Positions 16,952 to 26,135 are shown, counted from the first letter of the stretch. The stretch is DNA of 64,000 nucleotides from Serratia liquefaciens (GCA_012719855.1 JAAXZN010000023.1:1-64000), one strand, 5' to 3'. Numbers and translations are program-made. Notes: generated by a model not told the origin, from the letters alone.

Positions 16952-18463
16952 ATGCCAACCCTTACGCCCTCACGCCTCGAGATGCGCAATATCTCGATCG
17001 CCTTTGCCGGATTCAACGCGCTGCAAAACGTCGACTTCACCTTGCTGGGCGGCTCAACACACGCGCTGGTCGGCGCTAACGGCGCAGGAAAATCTACGTT
17101 GATGGCGATCCTTTCCGGCGCGCACGACCATTATCGCGGCGAGATCTTTATCGACGGCCAGCAAGTGGATATTCACTCTCCGCTGCAAGCCCGGCAACAC
17201 GGCATCCACGTGGTGCAGCAGGAAGTGGATGTAGCGTTGATCCCCACGCTGTCCGTGGCGGAAAACATCATGCTCGATTGGCTGAACGAGCCGGGCCATC
17301 TGCTTAACTGGGCGCAGTTGTACCGCCAGGCGGCACAGCTACTGAAACAGCTGGATTTGACCATTAACCTGCGCCAGCGTTTGGCGGAGTGCACCCTGGC
17401 GGAAAAACAGCAGGTGCTGTTGGCGCGCGCACTCTCCCACCGCTGCCGCTTTCTGGTGCTTGATGAGCCCACCGCCCCCCTCGACCGTGCCGAAAGTGAG
17501 CGCCTGTTTCGCGTGGTGTGCCGCCTGCGGTCCGAAGGGATCGGCGTAGTGTTTATTTCCCACCGAATCCATGAATTGAGTAAAATTTGCGACCGGCTGA
17601 CGGTGCTGCGCGATGGTCGCCATGTCAGTGAGGATGCCATGCAGGGTCTGAACGGCGAGCAGATCGTCGAGAAAATGCTCGGCCATCGGCTGGACGATAT
17701 TTTCCCGCCCCCGCGCCCGCCGCACGGCTCTCGTCCCCTGTTGCGGGTCGAAGGCCTGCACGATCGCCATAAGCTGCGCAACGTCAGCCTGCAACTGCAT
17801 CAGGGGGAAATCCTCGGCATCGCCGGGCTGGCCGGCGCGGGAAAAACCGAGCTGTGCAAGGCACTGTTTGGCGCTTCGCCGGCGCGAATTGAACGGGGTG
17901 AACTGCTGGGGAAACCCTGGGCTCCTCGTGCTCCGCACCTTAGCGTCGAACAAGGGCTGGCGCTGGTGCCGGAAGAGCGGCGCAAAGAAGGCATTTTTAT
18001 CGACGAAGCTATCCCGATGAACCTGAGCGTCAGCGCCGACGACAGCTTTTCCCGCTGGAGCCTGTTCAGCCGTCGCCAGGAACTGCGCTGGGCGCGAGAC
18101 ATCATGCAGCGCCTCAATATTCGCGCCTCCGGCCCGCAGCAGAAGCTGGCGCGGCTTTCCGGCGGCAACCAGCAAAAGGTGGCGATTGGCAAGTGGCTGC
18201 GCGGTGACGCTAACGTACTGATTTTCGATGAACCAACCAAAGGGGTGGACATCAAGGCCAAACAAGAGCTGTTCACCCTGATCGACGGCCTGGCGCGCGA
18301 CGGCAAAGGCATTATCTATGCTTCCGGCGAGTTTTCGGAGCTGGTCGGCCTGTGCGATCGCATCTGCGTGCTGTGGGATGGTCGGGTCGTCGCGGAACTG
18401 AATGCCGCCGACATTGATGAAGAAACCCTATTACTGTATTCCACCGGAGGAACCCCAACGTGA
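16952..18463 (+). CDS. CUT2-family sugar ABC transporter ATPase (RbsA/XylG-like)
   Basis: This 503-residue protein carries two tandem ABC modules. The first has Walker A GANGAGKST (near residue 44) and FLVLDEPTAPLDR. The second has a variant Walker A, GLAGAGKTE, signature LSGGNQQKVAIGKWL and LIFDEPTKGVD. This fused layout is typical of ribose/xylose/galactose-type importers. The permease gene overlaps its stop by 4 bp. ATG 16952 has no clear ribosome site; ATG 16982, 10 codons in, is an alternative. No periplasmic binding protein is adjacent, so the substrate cannot be named. Confidence 0.85.
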   Translation: MPTLTPSRLEMRNISIAFAGFNALQNVDFTLLGGSTHALVGANGAGKSTLMAILSGAHDHYRGEIFIDGQQVDIHSPLQARQHGIHVVQQEVDVALIPTLSVAENIMLDWLNEPGHLLNWAQLYRQAAQLLKQLDLTINLRQRLAECTLAEKQQVLLARALSHRCRFLVLDEPTAPLDRAESERLFRVVCRLRSEGIGVVFISHRIHELSKICDRLTVLRDGRHVSEDAMQGLNGEQIVEKMLGHRLDDIFPPPRPPHGSRPLLRVEGLHDRHKLRNVSLQLHQGEILGIAGLAGAGKTELCKALFGASPARIERGELLGKPWAPRAPHLSVEQGLALVPEERRKEGIFIDEAIPMNLSVSADDSFSRWSLFSRRQELRWARDIMQRLNIRASGPQQKLARLSGGNQQKVAIGKWLRGDANVLIFDEPTKGVDIKAKQELFTLIDGLARDGKGIIYASGEFSELVGLCDRICVLWDGRVVAELNAADIDEETLLLYSTGGTPT

Positions 18464-19455
18464 GTAAAGAATTATCCCTGCAGACTGCGCAACCCTGGCG
18501 CAATCAGCTGTTTGAGTTTCTCTACAAGTGGGGGATGTTACTCACCGTTGTCGCGCTGATTGCCCTGTTCGGAATAGCGTCGGACAACTTCCTCGATCCG
18601 AACAATATCATCAACATTCTGCGCTCGATTGCCATCGTCACGGTGATCGCCATCGGGGTCTCGATATCGCTGTCGGTAGGCGGTTTCGATCTCTCCGTCG
18701 GTTCCACTGCTTCACTGGCCAACGCTCTGGTGGTTTCACTGTTCGTCTGGTACGGCTTCGGCACCACCGGTGCGATTGTGCTGACGTTGCTGATTTGTAC
18801 GCTGGTCGGCCTGTTCAATGCATTTCTGATCGTGGTGTTGAAAATCCCCGATATGCTGGCGACGCTGGCCAGCCTGTTTGTGATCCAGGGCGTGGCGATG
18901 ACCTACAGCTACGGCGGATCAATCACCCAGAATATGCTGCTGCCAAACGGCGATATGGCGGAAGGCCTGATCCCGGAGGTCTTTTCCTCACTCGGGCAGG
19001 TGCCGGTGATCGTGGTGATCATGCTCGCGGTCACCGTAGTGGTGCAGCTTTTCCTGTCGCTGACCAAGCACGGCCGCCGTATGTACGCCATTGGCGGTAA
19101 TCCGCAGGCCGCGCGCCTGTCGGGCATTCGCACGGTACGTTACAGGGTTGCCGCCTATGTCATTTCTGCCCTGCTGGCCTCGCTTGGCGGCATATTGCTG
19201 GCGTCACGTATCGGCTCTTCGCAGGTGAACGCCGGTGGCGGCTATCTGATGGATGCGGTCGCTGCCGCTTACATTGGCTTCTCGCTGGCCGGCTCCGGCA
19301 AACCCAACGCGCTCGGCACGCTGGTGGGCGCAGTGATCCTCGGCGTGCTGCAAAACGGCCTGGTGATGCTCTCCGTTCCCTACTATGCCATGGACATTAT
19401 CAAAGGCCTGGTGCTGGCACTGGCGCTGGCTATCACCTACATCCAGAAACGCTAA
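18460..19455 (+). CDS. CUT2-family sugar ABC transporter permease (RbsC-like)
   Basis: This 331-residue protein has about 8-10 hydrophobic segments and the BPD_transp_2 permease pattern (VGGFDLSVGSTASLANALVVS, GGNPQAARLSGI, GSGKPNALGTLVGAVILGVLQNGL). It starts with GTG, overlapping the ATPase stop by 4 bp behind a GGAGG site, so the two are translationally coupled. A terminator follows. The gene pair lacks the binding protein normally encoded with it. Confidence 0.87.
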   Translation: MSKELSLQTAQPWRNQLFEFLYKWGMLLTVVALIALFGIASDNFLDPNNIINILRSIAIVTVIAIGVSISLSVGGFDLSVGSTASLANALVVSLFVWYGFGTTGAIVLTLLICTLVGLFNAFLIVVLKIPDMLATLASLFVIQGVAMTYSYGGSITQNMLLPNGDMAEGLIPEVFSSLGQVPVIVVIMLAVTVVVQLFLSLTKHGRRMYAIGGNPQAARLSGIRTVRYRVAAYVISALLASLGGILLASRIGSSQVNAGGGYLMDAVAAAYIGFSLAGSGKPNALGTLVGAVILGVLQNGLVMLSVPYYAMDIIKGLVLALALAITYIQKR

Positions 19456-19466
19456 CCCCCTCCCGC

Positions 19467-19492
19467 GGCGCAGATTCTGCTGCGCCCTTTTT
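19467..19492 (+). terminator. terminator of the sugar ABC operon
   Basis: GGCGCAG (19467-19473) pairs with CTGCGCC (19480-19486) over a 6-nt loop and is followed by CTTTTT. It lies 12 bp past the permease stop. Confidence 0.8.
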
Positions 19493-19537
19493 CCCTTGTA
19501 TTCATGCGGTTAATGATTCCCCTCGCCTAAACACATA

Positions 19538-19560
19538 CAAATGATACGAATTATCATTTG
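19538..19560. promoter_or_regulatory. Fur box upstream of the TonB receptor gene
   Basis: CAAATGATA (19538-19546) and TATCATTTG (19552-19560) form a perfect 9-bp inverted repeat with spacer CGAAT, matching the Fur consensus built on GATAAT/ATTATC. It is 152 bp before the receptor start, so iron repression by Fur is expected. Confidence 0.85.
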
Positions 19561-19711
19561 CGTTTACATTTTGTCGAAAATCCTTACAATGGCCTGACGA
19601 AATACTGACGGAACGACGATCCCCGCAACGACGGGGCCCGTTTCTACTTATTATTCAAACCGTTAAAACGACACTTTGTCGATTTACATCAGACCAAGAA
19701 AGGTTTGCCTC

Positions 19712-21706
19712 ATGGAAAAGCCACGTTATAACAAATTAACCGCATTGATCATTGCTACATTGACCAGCGCCGGCGCCGTCGCTGCGCAACCAGACGCTCA
19801 GGACACCATGGTGGTAACCGCTTCCGGTTTCCAGCAGAAAATCCAGGACTCCGCAGCGTCCATTTCGGTCATCCCACGTCAGCAAATTGAAGACAAAGCC
19901 TACCGCGACATTACCGATGCGTTGAAAGACGTGCCGGGCGTCGTCGTGACCGGCGGTGCCAGCAGCAGCGATATCAGCATCCGCGGCATGTCCTCCAAAT
20001 ACACCTTGATCCTGGTCGACGGCAAACGCGTAGACACGCGCGGCACGCGCCCGAACAGTGACAACTCGGGTATTGAACAAGGCTGGTTGCCGCCGCTGGA
20101 AGCGATTGAACGCATCGAAGTGGTACGTGGCCCGATGTCTTCTCTATACGGTTCCGACGCCATGGGCGGCGTGATCAACGTCATCACCCGCAAAACCTCC
20201 ACCACTCAGGCATGGAAAGGTTCACTGCACGGCGACGCCACCTTCCAGGAAAACAGCAATTCCGGCGATCTTTTCCAGACCAACGCCTACGCTTCCGGCC
20301 CGCTGATTGATGGCCTGCTGGGCCTGCGGGTCAACGGCCTGCTGTCGCGCCGCGCCGAAGACCAAATCCTCAACGGCTTCAACGAACAGCGCATGCGCAG
20401 CGGCACCGCGGTATTCAGCCTGACGCCAAACGAACAAAACGACTTCGATTTCGAAATTGGCCGCTCTTTGCAGGATCGTAACAGTACGCCAGGCAAATCC
20501 ATGGCGACCGAAAACTGCCGCAATAAAAAGTGTACGCCGAACAGTGCCAGCGACAGCCTCTACACCCGTACCAACTACGCGGTAACCCACAACGGTTATT
20601 ACGACTTCGGCAACACCACCAGTTATATTCAGCGCGAAGAGACCAATAACCCAGGGCGCGACATGAAGATGTACAACACCATCTTCAATACGCAAACCCA
20701 GTTTGATCTCGGCAGCCATATGCTGAACCTGGGCGGCCAGTACCGTTACGAAAAATTGAGTGATGGCGGTAATCAGTTAGCCGCAGCCGATAAGCTGAAC
20801 CAGCTGACACGCTGGAGCTGGGCGCTGTTTGCCGAAGACGAATGGGCGATGACCAACGACTTCAGCCTGACCAGCGGCATTCGTATGGATCAGGATCAGA
20901 ACTACGGCAACCACTGGACGCCGCGCATGTACGGCGTCTGGCACCTGACTGAACAATTTACGCTGAAAGGCGGTGTCTCCGCCGGCTACCGTTCACCGGA
21001 TCTGCGTCAGTCTTCCGCCGGTTGGGGGCAAATCACCGGTGGTGGCCGTACTTCAATCATTATCGGTAACCCGGATCTGAAGCCAGAGAAGAGCCTGAGC
21101 GAAGAGATCGGCGTGATGTGGGACAACCAAAAAGGGCTGAACGCCGGTGTCACTCTGTTTAACACCGACTTCAAAGATAAAATCACCGAAGTGCGCCGCT
21201 GTGACAGCGGTGACGGCGACGCGCAATGCATGCTCGGCAACACGCCTTATTACTTTATCAGCGACCGCACCAACGTCGATAAAGCCAATATGCGCGGCGT
21301 AGAAGCGACTTTCGGTTGGGAAATCACCAAAGACTGGCAGTTGACCACCAACTATACCTACACCTCTTCCGAACAGAAGAGCGGGGATTTCCAGGGCAAG
21401 CCGCTGAACCAAATGCCAAAGCATATGGTTAACAGCGTATTGGACTGGCAGGCCACTCACGACGTCAGCCTGTGGTCGCGCGTTAACTTCCGCAGCAAGA
21501 CTTCAGACTACATGGGCCGTGCAGCCATGGCCAAGAGCACGCCGTCTTACACCTTTGTCGATGCCGGCCTGAGCTACCAGGCGAATAAAAATCTGATGGT
21601 GACCGGCGGGGTTTACAACATCCTCGACAAGACCGTCGATTACGATAACTACAATACCGTGCTGGATGGCCGCCGTTACACCGTCGGCATGACCTACAAC
21701 TTCTGA
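19712..21706 (+). CDS. TonB-dependent siderophore receptor (FepA/CirA/IrgA type)
   Basis: This 664-residue outer-membrane receptor has a signal peptide to about residue 25, then a TonB box DTMVVTAS, a plug domain (DALKDVPGVVVT, SIRGMSSKYTLILVDGKRV, RIEVVRGPMSSLYGSDAMGG) and a 22-strand-type barrel ending in NF. The plug resembles CirA/IrgA catecholate receptors. Two cysteine pairs (CRNKKC near 270, CDSGDGDAQC near 500) probably form loop disulfides. ATG 19712 has AAGAAAGG upstream; the 12-residue longer frame from 19676 is not used. It is Fur-linked and followed by its lipoprotein binding partner. Confidence 0.9.
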   Translation: MEKPRYNKLTALIIATLTSAGAVAAQPDAQDTMVVTASGFQQKIQDSAASISVIPRQQIEDKAYRDITDALKDVPGVVVTGGASSSDISIRGMSSKYTLILVDGKRVDTRGTRPNSDNSGIEQGWLPPLEAIERIEVVRGPMSSLYGSDAMGGVINVITRKTSTTQAWKGSLHGDATFQENSNSGDLFQTNAYASGPLIDGLLGLRVNGLLSRRAEDQILNGFNEQRMRSGTAVFSLTPNEQNDFDFEIGRSLQDRNSTPGKSMATENCRNKKCTPNSASDSLYTRTNYAVTHNGYYDFGNTTSYIQREETNNPGRDMKMYNTIFNTQTQFDLGSHMLNLGGQYRYEKLSDGGNQLAAADKLNQLTRWSWALFAEDEWAMTNDFSLTSGIRMDQDQNYGNHWTPRMYGVWHLTEQFTLKGGVSAGYRSPDLRQSSAGWGQITGGGRTSIIIGNPDLKPEKSLSEEIGVMWDNQKGLNAGVTLFNTDFKDKITEVRRCDSGDGDAQCMLGNTPYYFISDRTNVDKANMRGVEATFGWEITKDWQLTTNYTYTSSEQKSGDFQGKPLNQMPKHMVNSVLDWQATHDVSLWSRVNFRSKTSDYMGRAAMAKSTPSYTFVDAGLSYQANKNLMVTGGVYNILDKTVDYDNYNTVLDGRRYTVGMTYNF

Positions 21707-21715
21707 TGCCACTTT

Positions 21716-21739
21716 GGGCGCGCGCTGCGCGCCCTTTTT
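21716..21739 (+). terminator. strong terminator between receptor and binding-protein genes
   Basis: GGGCGCGC (21716-21723) and GCGCGCCC (21727-21734) form an 8-bp GC stem with a 3-nt loop, followed by TTTTT. It lies between two genes of the same locus, so downstream expression needs read-through or a separate promoter. Confidence 0.85.
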
Positions 21740-21764
21740 ATTTCTCTCACCCAAGGAAGCCACA

Positions 21765-22712
21765 ATGACATTACGCCGCTCCCCTATGGTTCTCGCCCTG
21801 CTGGCCTGTATGGCGCTAGCCGGCTGTAACGGCAAGGTTCGCACACCGGCCGCGGATGCCCCTGCGACCGTCAGTTTTCAACATCTTAACGGTACCACCG
21901 AAGTGAAAAAGCACCCACAGCGCGTGGTGGTGCTGGACTATGCTTCGCTGGAAACATTGCAGTTGCTGGGCGTAGAGCCGTTGGCACTGCCGGGCAATCG
22001 CACCCGGCTGCCGGACAGCCTGAAGCAGTACCAGAATGCCAAATACCTTAATGCCGGTACCCTGTTTGAACCGGATATGGCCACGCTACGCGCCGCCAAA
22101 CCGGATCTGATCCTGATCGCCGGTCGTTCCTCCAAGGCCTATACCGAACTCAGCGGCATTGCGCCGACGTTGAATATGGCAATCGATCCGCAGGATCAAC
22201 TGGGCAGCCTGAAACAACGCACTCTGCAACTGGGTGAATTGTTCGACAAACAGCTGCAGGCTCAGGCGGCCGTAGACAAGCTGGATGCCGAAATTGCGGC
22301 GATCAAACCGCAGGTGGCCAAAGCCGGACGCGGCCTGGTGGTGCTGTTCTCCGGGGGTAAAATCAGCGCTTACGCGCCCAAGAGCCGCTTCAGCTTTACC
22401 TATGACGCCCTCAGCTTCCCGTCGGCACTGCAAAGCGAGAACCCTGATGTGCGCGGCAATAAGCTGTCGCCAGAGCAGGTGGCTCAGTTGAACCCGGATT
22501 GGCTGTTTATCATCGATCGCGATGCGGCTACCGGTCGTCCGAACGCGGTAGCTCCGCAGAAGATCCTCACCACCACGGCGTTGAAAAACACCGTAGCGGT
22601 CAAGAAAGGTCAGGTGGTTTATCTGCCGGCGGCTGAGGTCTATCTTTCCGGCGGTATCATCACCAGCCAGCATATCGTCGAACGCGTCGCCGAGGCGCTG
22701 AACAAGAAGTAA
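21765..22712 (+). CDS. iron-siderophore ABC transporter lipoprotein binding protein
   Basis: This 315-residue periplasmic binding protein of the FatB/CeuE-like group has a lipoprotein signal with lipobox LAGC (Cys21) and the segments QRVVVLDYASLETLQLLGVEP, PDLILIAGRSS and a long helix between two lobes. AAGGAAG precedes ATG 21765. It follows the receptor on the same strand across a strong terminator and faces the ATPase/permease pair convergently. The four components form one siderophore import system, comparable in parts list to the Yersinia Yiu system (single permease); that comparison is from memory. Confidence 0.87.
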   Translation: MTLRRSPMVLALLACMALAGCNGKVRTPAADAPATVSFQHLNGTTEVKKHPQRVVVLDYASLETLQLLGVEPLALPGNRTRLPDSLKQYQNAKYLNAGTLFEPDMATLRAAKPDLILIAGRSSKAYTELSGIAPTLNMAIDPQDQLGSLKQRTLQLGELFDKQLQAQAAVDKLDAEIAAIKPQVAKAGRGLVVLFSGGKISAYAPKSRFSFTYDALSFPSALQSENPDVRGNKLSPEQVAQLNPDWLFIIDRDAATGRPNAVAPQKILTTTALKNTVAVKKGQVVYLPAAEVYLSGGIITSQHIVERVAEALNKK

Positions 22713-22715
22713 TAA

Positions 22716-22746
22716 AAAACCCGGCGCTGTGAAGCGCCGGGTTTTT
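22716..22746. terminator. bidirectional terminator of the siderophore locus
   Basis: CCCGGCGCT (22720-22728) and AGCGCCGGG (22733-22741) form a 9-bp stem over GTGA, flanked by A5 and T5. It serves both the binding-protein gene (+) and the ATPase gene (-), which converge here. Confidence 0.92.
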
Positions 22747-22761
22747 AGGTATCCACCGGGA

Positions 22762-23550
22762 TCAAATCGACGGTTGGTTCACCAATCCATCAATCAACAC
22801 CTGCGGTGTGCCCTGCGAGCAGCGCTCAATACGCCCACGAACGCCATACACCCGCGCCAGACTCTGCGGCGTGATCACCTCTTCCGGCGCACCGTCGGCA
22901 ATCAATTCGCCATCCTGCAGCATCAGCACGTGATCGCCATGACGCAAAGCTATATTGATGTCATGCACCACCACCACCGTGATGATATTGCGTTTGCGCG
23001 TCTCTTTGCGTACCAAATCCATCACGTGGAACTGATAGTTAAGATCGAGCGCGCTCAGGGGTTCGTCCAGCAGCAGCAACGAAGGCTGGCGGATCAGCGA
23101 TTGCGCCAACCCCACCAACTGTTTCTGCCCGCCGGAAAGCTGATCGAGATAGCTCAGCGCCAGGTGGGCAATGCCAAGCTGTTCCAGCAGCGCCATCACC
23201 TCCGCCTCGCTGCCGGCGTTGCTGCGGCCACCCGAAGCGCGTTGCGCCACGATGATCGACTCCAGCACGTGCAAATGCACCCCGGCAGGCAACGACTGCG
23301 GCAGATACACCACCTTTTCCGCGCGACGGGCAAATGGCATCTGCATCAAATCAATGTCGTCCAGCCACAGTTGCCCCTGCGCCGGGTTTAAGCCCGCCAA
23401 AGAGCGCAGCAGCGTCGACTTGCCGCTGCCGTTCGGCCCCAGCAGCACGGTGATTTGTCCGCGCGGCAGCATCGGGACCGCCAGATTACTGATCACCTGG
23501 CGCTTGGGATAACCGGCGGAGAAACCTTCAATACGCAATCCCTGATTCAT
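22762..23550 (-). CDS. siderophore ABC transporter ATPase (FecE/FepC-like)
   Basis: This 262-residue ABC ATPase has Walker A GPNGSGKST, signature LSGGQKQLVGLAQ and Walker B LLLLDEPLSALD, followed by the H-loop VVVVHDINIALRHGD typical of iron-siderophore importers. Its start overlaps the permease stop by 4 bp (23547-23550), so the pair is coupled. It energises uptake with the binding protein encoded convergently. Confidence 0.92.
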   Translation of the reverse strand: MNQGLRIEGFSAGYPKRQVISNLAVPMLPRGQITVLLGPNGSGKSTLLRSLAGLNPAQGQLWLDDIDLMQMPFARRAEKVVYLPQSLPAGVHLHVLESIIVAQRASGGRSNAGSEAEVMALLEQLGIAHLALSYLDQLSGGQKQLVGLAQSLIRQPSLLLLDEPLSALDLNYQFHVMDLVRKETRKRNIITVVVVHDINIALRHGDHVLMLQDGELIADGAPEEVITPQSLARVYGVRGRIERCSQGTPQVLIDGLVNQPSI

Positions 23551-24629
23551 ACATTCCCCCGATGACGCAGAATAATGCTCAGGAAGAACGGCACGCCCAC
23601 CAGCGAGGTGACGATGCCCACCGGAATGATAATGCCCGGGATCAGGTTTTTCGACGCCACGGAGGCCATCGACAGTACCAACGCACCAATCAAGGCGCTG
23701 GCCGGCAGATAAAATCGGTGATCTTCACCGAAGATCATTCGGGCGATGTGCGGCGCTACCAGGCCGATAAAACCGATAGGCCCGACAAAGGCCACCGCCA
23801 GCGCGGAAAGAATGCTGATGCGCAACAGGGTCGTCAGGCGCAAACGGCGCACGTCGATACCGAAGCTGACAGCGCGATCCTCCCCCAGACGCAGCGCGGT
23901 CAACTTCCACGAGCTCATCATCGACAGCGGCAGCAGCACGGCGAATACGCCGAGCAAGATACCCAGTTTGTCCCACGAGGCGCGCGCCAGGCTGCCCATG
24001 GTCCAGAACACCAGCCCCTGCAGCGTGTCTTCGCTGGCAATAAACTGCATCATGGAAACCAGTGCGTTAAAGGTGAACACCAGCGCGATGCCAAACAGCA
24101 CCACGCCAGAGGTGGCAACCCGAGTCCAACGCGTAATGCCGTCCAGCATCAATGCGGCAAAAAGGGCGAATATGAAGGCGTTAGCGGAAATAAACCATTG
24201 ATCGGGAATGCCCGGAACGCCAATCCCCAACACGATAGCCAGCGCCGCACCGAAAGCCGCGGCAGAAGAGACGCCGAGGGTAAAGGGGCTGGCCAGCGGG
24301 TTGTTCAGGATGGTCTGCATTTCTGCGCCGGCCAGGCCAAGCGCAAAGCCCACCACCACCGCCATCAAGGCGTAAGGCAGGCGGATATCCCAGACGATCA
24401 CCCGCGTGCCGGCGTCGGCCGCCGCAGGATCAATCAGGGTTTGCCACAGGGAAGACAAAGAAAGCCCGGATGGGCCCATGGTAAAATCCAGCAGCAGCGA
24501 ACCCATAATCGCCAGTGCCAACACCCCCATCATCAATAAACGGTGGCGGAGAATATGGTGATAACGCCCCATGACGTTGACGTCGGGTTTCCCCTTGGCG
24601 TCAGGCATAGGATCGGTGGATACGCTCAT
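23547..24629 (-). CDS. siderophore ABC transporter permease (FecCD family)
   Basis: This 360-residue permease has about 9-10 membrane segments and the FecCD motifs DIRLPYALMAVVVGFALGLA, GAEMQTILNNPLASPFTLGVSSAAAFGA and FVGPIGFIGLVAPHIAR. It is the only permease in the locus, so it probably works as a homodimer. The first 30 residues form a polar cytoplasmic tail. A candidate Fur site lies about 90 bp upstream of its start, so it is probably iron-repressed together with the ATPase. Confidence 0.9.
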   Translation of the reverse strand: MSVSTDPMPDAKGKPDVNVMGRYHHILRHRLLMMGVLALAIMGSLLLDFTMGPSGLSLSSLWQTLIDPAAADAGTRVIVWDIRLPYALMAVVVGFALGLAGAEMQTILNNPLASPFTLGVSSAAAFGAALAIVLGIGVPGIPDQWFISANAFIFALFAALMLDGITRWTRVATSGVVLFGIALVFTFNALVSMMQFIASEDTLQGLVFWTMGSLARASWDKLGILLGVFAVLLPLSMMSSWKLTALRLGEDRAVSFGIDVRRLRLTTLLRISILSALAVAFVGPIGFIGLVAPHIARMIFGEDHRFYLPASALIGALVLSMASVASKNLIPGIIIPVGIVTSLVGVPFFLSIILRHRGNV

Positions 24630-24717
24630 TATTTCGGATACCTGTTACGACAATGACCACAGCGGCGCGGAAACGGCCGCCTGAACGGAATAAGCAGCCG
24701 CTAACAATAAAGCAAAC

Positions 24718-24730
24718 GATAATACTTATC
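24718..24730. promoter_or_regulatory. candidate Fur box upstream of the permease/ATPase genes
   Basis: GATAATACTTATC is a 13-bp inverted repeat (GATAA-TAC-TTATC) resembling the core of the Fur consensus. It lies 89 bp upstream of the permease start in AT-rich DNA. It is weaker than the box at 19538 and was matched by eye. The rest of the 352-bp gap (24630-24981) holds no gene I can support. Confidence 0.5.
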
Positions 24731-24981
24731 AATCATATCAATAGCTATTACCTGCCATATAAAGATGTAACACTTTATTTTATAACGTTATTAACCCAAC
24801 TCTTGCCATACCCTCACCGCAGTGCCCAGGGTTAACAATTCCGAAAATATCGCCCCTTCCCGCTCTGCTGTGACAAATTGCAATAAAACCACATAGAATC
24901 CAAATCCTGACTGGTCACTGCGCCCTGCGCCGGACCGGATATTTGGAGCCTGCAAGCGGGGCCCTTATCAAAGAGGCTGCA

Positions 24982-26094
24982 ATGAGAAGTCGAATACCTG
25001 CGTTAACGCCTAAAAAACCCGCCCTGCTGCACTGGCTGGTACAAAGCCCACGGCTGGCGGATGACGCCCAATTACAACGCCAGATGCGGCTTACGTTGGT
25101 GCCTTCTCCCACCACCCCTTGGTGGAATGCCGCCGGCGTGGCACTGCTGCTGCTGGCCTATATCTGGCTGAGCCATCAGGCGATCGGCGTGGGTCTGTTG
25201 CTGCTGCTGCTGTTGCTGACCGGCGGGCGTTGGTGGCTGGCTCGAGCCAATCCCCCCCGCTGGCCCAACGCAATGCTGGTGACGGTACTGCTGTGGTGCG
25301 CACTGGTGGGCGCGGTCGCCCTGATGGCCATGCTTTCTGGCCGCATGGTGATCATCGTGTTCGCCGGCTTGTTGATTACCGGGTTGGCGTTCTGGCTGAT
25401 GCAACGCCACGCCGCAGCACCGCGTTTTGCCCTGCTGGAAATCATGGTGCTGACGCTGCCCTATTTGCTGGCCGCGCCGCTGTCACGCGTGCAAAACCTG
25501 TTTTTACTGGCGGATATCATCCCGCTGTGGCTGGTGTTGGCCCATGGATTGACCACGTCTTATCATCGCCAACTGGCTGAGCGCGTTACCCTGAGCGCAG
25601 AAAAACAGAAAGCCGCCCATCAGGATCATTTGACCGGTTTCCTCAACCGCGCAGGGGGTGAGGCCGTGATGCAGGATATTTGTCGTCCTTCGGCGACGGC
25701 ACATCCGCTTTCCCATCTGTTTATTTTCGAATTTACCCCACTGGCGGCGTTGTATCAGAGCCACGGTGTACAGATCGGTGATGACGTGCTGCGCACCATT
25801 GGCGAACGCCTGAAAATGCTGGTCCGGCCCAGTGATTTTGTCTGCCGCTATACCGGCGGTCAGTTTCTAATCCTGGTTCACGATCTGCCTTACGGCTCCG
25901 AAGGTGAATTTTTGGCACGCTTCATTCCGGCGCTGGAAGCCCCCTACAGTTTTGGCGCATTCGGTGAGGTGTCGCTGCAGCTCAATACCGGTGTATTAGC
26001 TTTAACGCAGGATTATCAATCGGTTGACAGTTTGATGAGCGCGGCGCAGCAGGCGCTGACGGCAAAAGGGAAGGAACAGGAAGTCAGGGGATAA
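24982..26094 (+). CDS. membrane protein with degenerate GGDEF domain
   Basis: This 370-residue protein has about six hydrophobic segments between residues 50 and 190 and a C-terminal GGDEF-fold domain (about 210-368). The DHLTGFLNR start of the domain is intact, but the active-site motif reads TGGQF (291-295) instead of GGDEF or GGEEF. The usual metal-binding Asp in the first motif is also replaced (FEFTPLAALYQ). It should therefore lack diguanylate cyclase activity and may act as a c-di-GMP or GTP sensor, or by protein contact. AGAGG precedes ATG 24982; an in-frame TTG at 24943 is not preferred. Confidence 0.82.
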   Translation: MRSRIPALTPKKPALLHWLVQSPRLADDAQLQRQMRLTLVPSPTTPWWNAAGVALLLLAYIWLSHQAIGVGLLLLLLLLTGGRWWLARANPPRWPNAMLVTVLLWCALVGAVALMAMLSGRMVIIVFAGLLITGLAFWLMQRHAAAPRFALLEIMVLTLPYLLAAPLSRVQNLFLLADIIPLWLVLAHGLTTSYHRQLAERVTLSAEKQKAAHQDHLTGFLNRAGGEAVMQDICRPSATAHPLSHLFIFEFTPLAALYQSHGVQIGDDVLRTIGERLKMLVRPSDFVCRYTGGQFLILVHDLPYGSEGEFLARFIPALEAPYSFGAFGEVSLQLNTGVLALTQDYQSVDSLMSAAQQALTAKGKEQEVRG

Positions 26095-26098
26095 GAAT

Positions 26099-26123
26099 AA
26101 CGCGGCGGGCTCCCGCCGCGTTT
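26099..26123. terminator. shared terminator, GGDEF gene / lysP
   Basis: CGCGGCGGG (26101-26109) and CCCGCCGCG (26112-26120) form a 9-bp stem with a CT loop, flanked by AA and TTT. It lies between two convergent genes. Confidence 0.7.
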
Positions 26124-26135
26124 CATAATAGGACG

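Noticed and set aside
24653-24835. 60-codon open frame in the gap before the GGDEF gene
   Set aside because: It covers the promoter region and candidate Fur site and has no ribosome site; a chance frame in AT-rich DNA.
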